From Brachionus koreanus (Eukaryota > Rotifera > Eurotatoria > Ploima > Brachionidae), in NCBI GenBank assembly GCA_016987375.1, contig PJRA01000263.1, positions 1,676,853 to 1,705,405 on the forward strand: a DNA stretch of 28,553 nucleotides. The letters are read 5' to 3'. Under the pieces are notes generated by a model. The model saw nothing but the letters and a program-made list of their open reading frames with translations, was not told the DNA's origin and did no database searches. This document shows, piece by piece, positions 21,301 to 28,553 of the stretch (its first letter is position 1; each line of letters begins with the position of its first letter). A program made the translations under genes and the position numbers.

Positions 21301-23370
21301 TTTTTCTTTTAATGTTTCATCTGTATAAAACTATTCATCATCATTTATTTTTAAGTTCGAAAAATTTCAATAATTAAACTTTGGTTTCCAGAATAATATT
21401 CAACATTTAATCATTAAAAATCTTGAAAAATTTTCCAGTATTAAATAAAATTTTAAAGCTTATCACTAGAAACATTTTTAACTCCTCATATCTTTTGAAT
21501 AGTTTTTTAAAATGAATACATCTTTTTTGATTTATGTAGATTTTAAAATGATATTACTTAATAAAATTATTCAACTATTTTTATAAAATAATTTTGAATT
21601 AAAAAAAACGTAAAAAAATGCAAAACCCTAGTTCTCTGAGTGTTAAATTCTTCGTGTTTAAAATTAAATTTTTGATATAATTATTATTTGAATTTTGGCT
21701 ATTTAATTAAATATTCTAAACAAAGATAAGTTCTATTCAGCCAAATCTTATTAAAAAATAATTATTCAAAATCGTATTGACATTTAAGCCTAATCTCAAT
21801 TTCTAATATAAAATTTGTAATTTGAGCACTTAATCGATCTGTTTTAATGGAATCTATATTCTAATTCAGTTTCTTATCCATTTTTTAAAATCTTAATTTT
21901 AAAATATAAAATTTCATTAAATTGAAAAATATGAAAAGATTGCTTGTTTTCTCTAATAAGATTCAAGCTTATTTTTATTCCATATTTTTTTGATTGATAT
22001 AATTTTCAATTTGAAAAGAATATTGAAAAGTAAATTTTATAAAGGCAATCATAGATAAGTTATTTTTAAATTAAAGAAATTTTATACAGGTATTTTAAAA
22101 AAATTTAACTTAGCATATAATTGATTTTAGTTTATATCATATCCAAAAATCGAAACTCTAATCTTGACTTACCAAATCTAACGATAATTATCTGATTCTC
22201 AAGTCATTTGGATGAACTATTGATGCCTTATGATTGATTTAAGCAATTTTTTATCTTTTATCAATTTAAAAGAAAAACGAAAAAAGAAGAACCTTGATTT
22301 TATTTTAAGCCAAATTGCTTAGAAATCATTTGGAATTAGAAATATATGTTCATGTGGTTAATTGTTTCCTTTTAGTTAAATACTGAGTGAATTATTGATT
22401 TAGGAAATTAGTTTTCTAGTGACAATAAGGATCAAGGATAGCAATTATGATTTATTAAACTTAAAAAAAAATATTTTCGGCAGAAAATAAGGAAAAGAAA
22501 AATTTGCTATTCAATATAATTTTTAACTTTATTCATTTTAAGCTAGAATTTTGTTCTATTTACATAAAGATCAATTTTTTAACATTCCAACAACATTTTC
22601 TAAAATAATTTTTATAATTTGATATTAAAAATTAAATGATTAAATTTCAAAAAGAATTTTAATTTCATCTTATCTTATTTAAATTTGGATTGATCAATTT
22701 ATTTTTGTTTTAATATTTGAATAAAACTTGACTGACTCCTAAATGAATCTAATTGAATATGGGAAACAAAAATTTCAAACACAAGTGAAATAATTTAGGT
22801 TTATGACTATGATGTTCGAAAGGTTCTAGAAATATTGATTTATGAATGCTTAAAGAAACAAATTAATTATTTTTTTTCAATTTATATATTATTTTTGTTT
22901 CAAAATTGATAAAAAAAAATTAAGCTTCTCTACTTACGATCAATTGATTTTTTAATTGATTAAATCATTGACTGAAAGCTTTAAAGTATCCATTGAAAAT
23001 AGATGAGTTTTCGAAAATTAAAATAGACCTTTTTTTAAAATAAAATAAGTTAGAAAATCAATTTTCAATTAAATTAAATTGTTCTGCGGTATTGAAAAGC
23101 TCTTCATTTAATATTCTTATTATTTGAGAAGCGCTCATAACAGATGATATACAAAGCAAAGAACAAAGATATACCTCTTAAATTAAATTTTTATTCTGTA
23201 ATCGTTTAAAAACTAAAGAAAGCAATTTTAAAATTGAAAAACTGAAGTCAATGATAAAATTATAATAATCAAAAAATTATTAAAAAATGGTTTTTAAATA
23301 GTTTTTAATTATTAATTTAATTAAAGAATGCAGTGATGTATTATGTGAACCGCTGTCTTTTCTGTTCTAG
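15344..23370. other. very AT-rich gene desert, right part
   Basis: About 8 kb without a supported gene, RNA gene or TE motif. The few GC-richer islets (18060-18105, 19210-19240, 19530-19575, 21235-21275) do not translate to anything I know. The ORFs at 18549-18749, 19496-19684 and 20541-20741 (62-66 codons) are low-complexity and unsupported. The stretch may be intergenic or the intron of a gene whose exons lie outside the window. Confidence 0.5.
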
Positions 23371-24313
23371 TTATCTTTCGAATCTAGTGTGATACCAGCA
23401 TGTTGGAAAAGAGCTAATGTTACTCCAGTATACAAGAAGAAAGGTGGTAAAACAAATCCTGAAAACTATCGTCCAATGTCGCTTTTATCAATATTAATAA
23501 AAATAATGGAGAAGCTAATTAGAGATGAAATGGTAATGCATTTATCTGAACACAAATTACTTTCTATCCATCAACATGGATTTATGCGTGGTAAATCCGA
23601 AACGTTGGAGTATGGAATTTAATGAATCCAAGTGTAAAGTAATGTATATTGGCAACTCAAAGATTGCTATGCAAAAAATCTCAATGTTAAATGCAGAAGG
23701 TTTGAGAGTTGAATTAGTTGAGATTACTACTGAGCGCGATTTTGGTGTAATGGTGAACAACAAACTAAAATGGAATGATCAAATCGATAGCTGCGCTAAA
23801 AAAGCTAATAATGTGCTTGGTATTCTCAAGAAAACATTTGTGTATTGGGATGCTCAATCGTTTTTGCTGCTTTACAAAGCATATGTTAGACCGCAACTTG
23901 ATTACTGTGCACCTGTTTGAAATCCTTATTTAAAGAAGGATATACTTAAACTTGAACAAGTGCAAAGAAGAGCAACGAAACTTGTTCCACAAATAAGAAG
24001 TTTGAGTTTTGAGTCTAGACTTGCTAATTTGAGACTAGAAACTCTAAAAGAAAGGCGAGAGCGTGGTGATCTTATTTAATTCTATAAAATCGACAAAAAC
24101 TACAATCATGTTAATTGGTACTTCGATGCGAAACTCATGAGCTCAGTAAATAATGAAGGACCAAGTGGAGGAGTAAGGGAAGCTAAACATCGCATTTGCT
24201 CGCAGCTAACAAAATGTGAAGCAAGGCGAAACTTTTTACCAAACCGACGTCGATTTTCGAAAACAGACTGGACAAAGTCGGTAGAAACAAAAAAAACGAA
24301 AAGTCTACTATAG
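23371..24313 (+). pseudogene. CR1-like LINE ORF2: RT N-terminal part fused to C-terminal part, inactivated
   Basis: Part 1 (23371-23622): LSFESS then IPACWKRANVTPVYKKKGG, NPENYRPMSLLSILIKIMEK and IHQHGFMRGKS, the early RT blocks (0 to 2) of CR1/jockey LINEs; an in-frame TAG precedes 23371, so the endonuclease and RT start are lost. Part 2, in another frame from about 23600 (open from 23576): WSMEFNESKCKVMYIGN, LGVMV-like DFGVMVNNKLKW, LLLYKAYVRPQLDYCAPV, then KKDILKLEQVQRRATKLVPQ and a basic tail ending at TAG 24311-24313. The junction lies at about 23590-23610 and omits the catalytic Asp and FADD blocks. Two further stops interrupt part 2: TGA at 23918-23920 where Trp is expected and TAA near 24077 where Gln is expected, both readable as C-to-T type changes. 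Confidence 0.92.
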
Positions 24314-24396
24314 GGGGATTACGTTATTCTTCCTGCTTTGTCAGTTTAGTTAAACTAAACTTGACCGTAGAATATTAACTATTATTATTATTATTA
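24314..24396 (+). repeat. 3' UTR stem-loop and (ATT)n tail of the CR1-like LINE
   Basis: After the stop codon about 27 bp lead into a stem-loop: GTCA-GTTTAG (24340-24349) pairs with CTAAAC-TTGAC (24355-24365) with one bulged T and a TTAAA loop. A short spacer is followed by ATTATTATTATTATTA (24381-24396), the simple-repeat terminus. A 3' stem-loop recognised by the element's own RT, with a microsatellite tail, is known for CR1/L2-type LINEs. It marks the element's true 3' end and plus-strand orientation. Confidence 0.75.
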
Positions 24397-25551
24397 AAAG
24401 ACATTTTTTCATGTTGACACTAGAAAGCCCGGCTGGTTTCTTATTAAAATTTCAAATAAATTTCATTCATTTTCTAAAAAATTACAATTAAGATTTAGCT
24501 AATTCATAGCTGCACGATTAAAATTATGGTAAATTTCTGCAAATTACGCATAATTCATAATTGGAAAAATTTGGCTTAATTGGATTTTGCAAAGATCTTC
24601 AAATCATTAGTAGACTTAACTACTGATGCTGCACTATTTTGCGCTTAGGAAATTTGTTAACCTTCATAAAAAAATTTATTAACTTTATAAGCAGTAATTT
24701 TCGTTTATTTTCTAATTTTGTATTGAATTTCACAAAATTTCTGTATGAAAAAATCTTGTAGAATTAAGTCACCAACTTGAAATAGAAATTTAATTGCTCA
24801 TGAAAAATGAAACTAGAGCAAAAATTAATCCAAAATTTCAAAAATTTAATTTTTTTTTTGGGAAAGTTAAACAAACAATGTCTTTTCACAAATATATTTA
24901 TAAAACACTCTTTTTTTACAATGGTTGTACTGGACAAAAAATCTTCTTCATGTAAAAAGATTTGTATATGAGGTTAAGATAATTTTTTTGCATAAAACAA
25001 TTAAATTAACATATCAACAGTCTTTTTTGATTAAAAATTTTCAAATTGGTTCAACAAAGCATAGACTTTGGATATTGATTCCAAAAAATTGATTAGATAG
25101 CTGATAAAAAAGTGGAAAGAAAAGGATTTTTATTTTTTAGAATAAAATTAGTTTAATTCCCGAAAAATGTAAAAAGCTTAAGCCATAGTCTCAAATTGTC
25201 TATATTCTTTAAAAATTAGAGATTTAAAATTCTAAGATAATCACAACTTTTGAATCGTTGAAGATTTAAAAGCAACTTAAAAGAAATAAAATAAATTTTT
25301 ATTTCGATTATAGAATCTAAGCTTGAGAAAGATCACTATTTACAGAATGACTTCCTAGCTTACAAGGTGTATTCAAGCATTCAAGCTTTTAAGTATCTAG
25401 ATTATTTTTGTCATGATGTCAATTTTTGATTTTTTTTTCGGATAGATTGATTAACAGAAAGTCTATTAATTTGAAAAAAAATAATTGATTATTATTAAGT
25501 TTAATTTTCTATAAGAGTGGACAAGACCTTTCCCAATTTTTTTTATTTTTA
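24397..25551. other. AT-rich spacer
   Basis: No coding sequence supported. An imperfect GC-richer hairpin GAAAGCCCGGCTGGTTTC (24423-24440) follows just after the LINE tail; its meaning is unknown. Confidence 0.45.
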
Positions 25552-25842
25552 AATCAGACTAGAGAAAATATTAAGAAACGACTTGAGCCAATTATTAAAG
25601 AATATTATCAGGATGGCAATTATGTATTTTGATCTGACTTAGTATCATCTCATTATGCCAATAAGGTACAGAATTATATGCTAAAAAAAAAATATAGGGT
25701 ATTTTGCTAAAAAAGTAAATCCAGCTAATGTACCAAAAGCACGATCAATCGAAGATCTTTAGTAAAATTTGATAGCTATAGTTTATGAGGGTGATTGGAA
25801 GGCCAAATGGCTCAAAAACCGGATGAATTTTTTGACCCTTTT
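25552..25842 (+). pseudogene. Tc1/mariner-superfamily transposase, C-terminal half
   Basis: The frame from 25552 reads NQTRENIKKRLEPIIKEYYQ, DGNYVF, a TGA at the position of the usual Trp, then SDLVSSHYANKVQNYM. That is the second catalytic-Asp block (FWPDLASxHYA) of Tc1-like transposases. After a frameshift in an A run (about 25700-25715), VNPANVPKARSIEDL follows, corresponding to the NPxNxPxARPIExFW block that carries the third acidic residue. Two stops (TAG, TAA) replace the next codons, then IAIVYEGDWKAK, another family hallmark. The start, helix-turn-helix and first Asp are absent on this strand, but equivalent sequence lies inverted at 26755-27294. Confidence 0.83.
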
Positions 25843-26055
25843 ATTTAAATCTTTTCTAATACTTTTTTTCAATGAAAATAAAATTATTTAATTATTGATA
25901 TTTATTTATTTATTGATAAAATTACAAAATTTTACAATATTTTTTAATTAAAATATTATTGAAAAAAAATTTTAAAAAAATGATTAAATTTATTGAATAA
26001 AAAACAAATAAAGGAAGTTACAAAAGGGGTTCAAAAGACCCCTCCGGTTTTTGAG
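25811..26055. repeat. 245-bp fold-back structure with short terminal inverted repeats
   Basis: CTCAAAAACCGGA (25811-25823) has an exact inverted copy TCCGGTTTTTGAG (26043-26055). Similarity continues inward: TTTTTTGACCCTTTT on the left versus the complement of AAAAGGGGTTCAAAAGA on the right. The interior is AT-rich and non-coding. On the right the repeat is followed by TGTTA, so an outer end of the form TAACACTCAAAAACCGG is possible, with TA as a Tc1/mariner-type target site. The left arm overlaps the codons after WKAK in the transposase remnant. There is no clear target-site duplication around the whole unit. It may be a MITE or terminal repeats rearranged within the Tc1-like element. Confidence 0.6.
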
Positions 26056-26060
26056 TGTTA

Positions 26061-26754
26061 ATGAATATTTTAATTAAAACATGCTCCGCATTTAATAAAG
26101 TAATAAAAGTATAAAAAAGATAACAAAATTAATTGAAAAGAAAATTTTTTACAAATAGAGTTTAAAATAAATGGAAAGCTGAATATTTTTTAGTCCAAAC
26201 TGGATGCATGGATTTTGAAAAAAGAGGCAACTGCTATAGCTAATTATATCTCTCCTCGGATATTTTTACGAATTAAAATCTTTTTTTAAATTATAGAAAT
26301 TTTTTAATCAAACTAACTTTAGATAAGAGGAAATAATAATCATTTGATGTTCAGTGAATATAAAGTCATGAATTTATCAATTAAATTATTTTAATTATCA
26401 AAACATTATCTTAAATAAATTATCAAAGAATAGGATTAAATTTTTTGTTAAAAATTCAATTACAAAAATGTTTTTTTGCTAATTTAATAATTTGAATCTA
26501 ATTGATCAATCTTTAAATTAATATTTCCTGTTTAAAAAATCTCAACGCCTCATAATGTTAATAATAATTCTTCCTTTTTGCAGGATTCAATTACTTAAAT
26601 TTCTAATGACATCAATTGCATATTATTTACTAAATATTTTTTAAATTAAACACTTAAATTACGAAGATTCTTAGACATTTTTGATCCTCTTTTAAGATCA
26701 ATGATTGTTTTTCTACAAACCATAATAACTAGCTCTTGAATAATTTTTTTTTTG
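26061..26754. other. AT-rich spacer with one possible transposase scrap
   Basis: This is mostly featureless. At 26189-26280 (plus) two overlapping frames read FSPNWMHGF, then LKKEATAIANYISP. The pattern F.xxW..GF followed by a KR-rich/EAT.IA segment is faintly like the CENP-B-type DNA-binding domain of pogo/Tigger/jerky transposases. The resemblance is weak and I do not call it. Confidence 0.35.
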
Positions 26755-27294
26755 CTAAACCCCAATGATATGGCCATGGAGAGATGACCATATGTTTCAA
26801 TTTACGTCATTGATATTATCACTTAAAGGATCGGTGACAGTTTGAAACTTTCTTGTTTCTCATACATCATAATTATAAGTCATATCCAAATTAAACTTTC
26901 TAAATCTATTATTTTAAATAAATATTTACCAGTCCTTTGAGTGCTATACTTTTGCATCATTTACTGTCCAATTAAATCTCTGTTTAAACCTCTTACATTT
27001 TTTTTATCTGACCGCTGTATGAGACTTTGAGAAATCTCATTAAAGTATACTTAATTATCCTAACCCCTTGAGTCTTAGAATTAAATTCAGGGGCGAGTTT
27101 TGAATGCTAGATGTAGACTCTTTTCTAATCTCTCTAAAAATAGATAAAAAATATACCTAAAAGTTAGCTTTTGAAGTCTACCAGAATGGCTTTGAACAGA
27201 CACATAACCATTTCCAGTTTACATAACCAGTCTCTTGATATGGTTTTTTAATTGGAGACACACATTTTGGAGATAAACCTAACATCAATCTCAT
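26755..27294 (-). pseudogene. Tc1/mariner-superfamily transposase, N-terminal half
   Basis: Four blocks occur in the order of a Tc1-like transposase on the minus strand, in shifting frames. Block 1 (27294-27226): LGLSPKCVSPIKKPYQETG, the paired-type helix-turn-helix. Block 2 (27215-27091): GNGYVSVQSHSGRLQKLT, the S.xxRSGRPxKLT linker. Block 3 (26991-26947): RFKQRFNWTVNDAKV, the NWT..DW.KV region before the first catalytic Asp; KFNL appears at about 26900. Block 4 (26796-26755): NIWSSLHGHIIGV, resembling V.VWGC.S.HGxG. Each block alone is modest; their order and spacing make the call. It is riddled with stops and frameshifts and is inactive. The missing second half has a counterpart on the opposite strand at 25552-25842. 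Confidence 0.65.
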
Positions 27295-28119
27295 TTTGGT
27301 TTTTTTATCCACTCATTAGCAGGCCTACGTTCGGCTATTTAAGTGGGTTTGGCAAACTTATTCCCTTTTTTTGAAAAATAAAGATTTTTTGGTAATATAA
27401 ATTGTCCTCGGAGCATATTTTATTCAAAATTATGAGATATCTAAGGATTAATCATAAAAATGTGAAAAAATATTGATATAATTGTTTAATCTTTTAGATA
27501 ATCCGAATTTCTTATCTATTAGACCGACTTTTATTTTTTAATTTTTTTAGAAAATTTTTTGATTATAAATAATTATGAGTTAATTGTATTTTTAAGCCGA
27601 GTGTGATCTATCAAAATGTAGAAAAAAAATTTTAACAAATCAGTGTTTTTTTTCTTCTCTTATACTGTCAATTTTTCGTCAAATTCAATAAATAAACAAT
27701 TTTAGATAAAAAAAATAATTAGTTTCTAAATTTAATTTGCAACATACTGTACAATACACTAATTTTGATACTTGCAGATTAATGCTTTAATTTAAATAAT
27801 TAAAGATTTAGATAATGCCTATTTTTGCCAGCGAGAACCTTAGGTAAAATTCTCAGGTAAAAGAAAAATAAGTAAAAAAAGTAAGGCAGCCTTTGCTTAA
27901 AATTTTGTTATCAATTTCCAATGAAGAATTTTATTAAAAGCCTTTATCAGAAGTCAGTATACACAATGTAAACTCTAATAAATTTGTTATGAATGATCTT
28001 TTAGGTAAAAAATCACGTTATTTATTTGAAATAAATTTGTTGTTTAATAAAAAGTTGATATGGACAAGATTTGCGTTTTGTCTAAAAATTGGTCAACAGC
28101 ACTAAATCATCAAATGAAG
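27295..28119. other. spacer with possible hAT element end
   Basis: No gene is supported. Near 27829-27843 the sequence CCAGCGAGAACCTTAGG resembles hAT-type terminal repeats (CAG..G.GAACC / complement GGTTCTC). It is oriented as the left end of an element that would include the minus-strand hAT scrap at 28120-28329. The opposite end is not visible in the window, so this stays a suggestion. Confidence 0.35.
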
Positions 28120-28329
28120 TCATACCAATAATCCGGATTTTTTTTTCAAATAACAAGAACCCCCAAGAGCTAAATATTGTTGAGTTAAATTAGACCATAA
28201 ATCAGTTATTAAGCAAACTGATTTAGCTTCTTTTAACATTTCTTCTATTGCCGAATGTAATATTTCGAATAGTTCAGGTAAAATGTTTGCTTTATATGTA
28301 TCTTCAACACGTAATTGAAGCTTTAACAA
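28120..28329 (-). pseudogene. hAT-superfamily transposase scrap
   Basis: The 69 codons read LKLQLRVEDTYKANILPELF, then HSAIEEMLKEAKSVCLITDL, WSNLTQQYLAL. The pattern of a Lys/Glu-rich helix followed by h(S/C)hTTDxWTSxxxxxYLxh is the first catalytic-Asp region (here TDLW, D43) of hAT transposases. The N-terminal BED zinc finger, the second Asp block and the C-terminal dimerisation region are missing. Upstream minus-strand sequence (28340-28410) is broken by stops in all frames. The start shown is only where the frame opens; no true start is claimed. A SINE begins about 110 bp away. Confidence 0.75.
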
Positions 28330-28437
28330 TTTCCTTTAAAGCAGATGTTGAACTCAAAAAAATTTTGCAAGACTAGTTAAATTTTCGTCTAATATCTTCT
28401 TTTTATGAGTTCTGTTAATTTGAACATCCTATTCAAA

Positions 28438-28553
28438 AGCCCGTATAGCCGAGTGGTTTGTGTGTTAGTCATGCAAGCAGAGGGTGGAGGGTTCAAAACC
28501 CACTAAGGGTGGAAAAATCTTCAAAATGTCTCTGCGATACTGGGCGCATGTTT
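28438..28553 (+). repeat. tRNA-derived SINE, copy 2 (A and B boxes intact), cut by window end
   Basis: AGCCCGTATAGCCGAGTGG opens the copy. The pol III A box TAGCCGAGTGG lies at 28446-28456 and the B box GGTTCAAAACC at 28490-28500, 33 nt apart, so internal promoter spacing is normal. The GCCGAGTGG segment is like type-II tRNAs (Leu/Ser), but the anticodon arm does not fold and the acceptor ends pair poorly, so this is not a functional tRNA gene. The tRNA-like head is followed by an unrelated body (GGAAAAATCTTCAAAATGTC...) also found at 1-127, proving a dispersed family. It is in the opposite orientation to copy 1 and runs off the window at GCGCATGTTT. Confidence 0.85.

Noticed and set aside
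28438..28510. Functional tRNA gene of Leu/Ser type
   Set aside because: A and B boxes are present but the anticodon and acceptor stems do not form, and the same head plus unrelated body recurs at the other window edge, so it is a SINE.
1..28553. CRISPR array, bacterial operon, plasmid origin or attachment site
   Set aside because: No regularly spaced repeats or prokaryotic gene organisation; introns and TE families show animal nuclear DNA.

Overview
This is AT-rich nuclear DNA from an invertebrate animal. It holds an intron-bearing SLC24-type Na+/Ca2+,K+ exchanger, a neuropeptide-type GPCR, and remnants of Ty3/gypsy, CR1/RTE-like LINE, Tc1/mariner, hAT and tRNA-SINE elements. The composition, the 53-54 bp introns and the TE mix would suit a monogonont rotifer such as Brachionus, but that is a guess and the sequence does not prove a species. 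There are no operons, ribosome binding sites or CRISPR arrays.

Layout. Bases 1-127 are a tRNA-derived SINE on the minus strand. Three coding exons of the exchanger follow (1034-1611, minus); the rest of that gene lies beyond the left edge. From about 2.9 to 8.4 kb there is a graveyard of broken transposable elements: an unassigned coding remnant, a LINE 3' tail, a LINE RT scrap, a mariner scrap, a degraded Ty3/gypsy pol (4258-6126), a second LINE tail, an RTE-like LINE scrap (minus), and a well-formed 347-bp fold-back element with a 9-bp target duplication (8075-8439). The only complete gene is an intronless class-A GPCR of the NPF/NPY type (8723-10126, minus). It is followed by about 13 kb of very AT-rich DNA with no recognisable gene (10127-23370).

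The right-hand 5 kb is a second graveyard: a 3'-complete but internally deleted CR1-like LINE (23371-24396, plus), two halves of Tc1/mariner-type transposase in head-to-head orientation (25552-25842 plus; 26755-27294 minus) with a fold-back repeat between them, a hAT transposase scrap (28120-28329, minus), and a second copy of the same SINE (28438-28553, plus).

The two SINE copies sit at the two edges in inverted orientation. This suggests that the window may be a whole contig whose assembly stopped inside a dispersed repeat. The exchanger and the GPCR share no visible regulation; each is an independent host gene. No autonomous mobile element is intact. The most distinctive structures are the fold-back element at 8.1-8.4 kb, the B-box-deleted SINE copy, the shared stem-loop-plus-simple-repeat LINE ends, and the possibly inverted split transposase.
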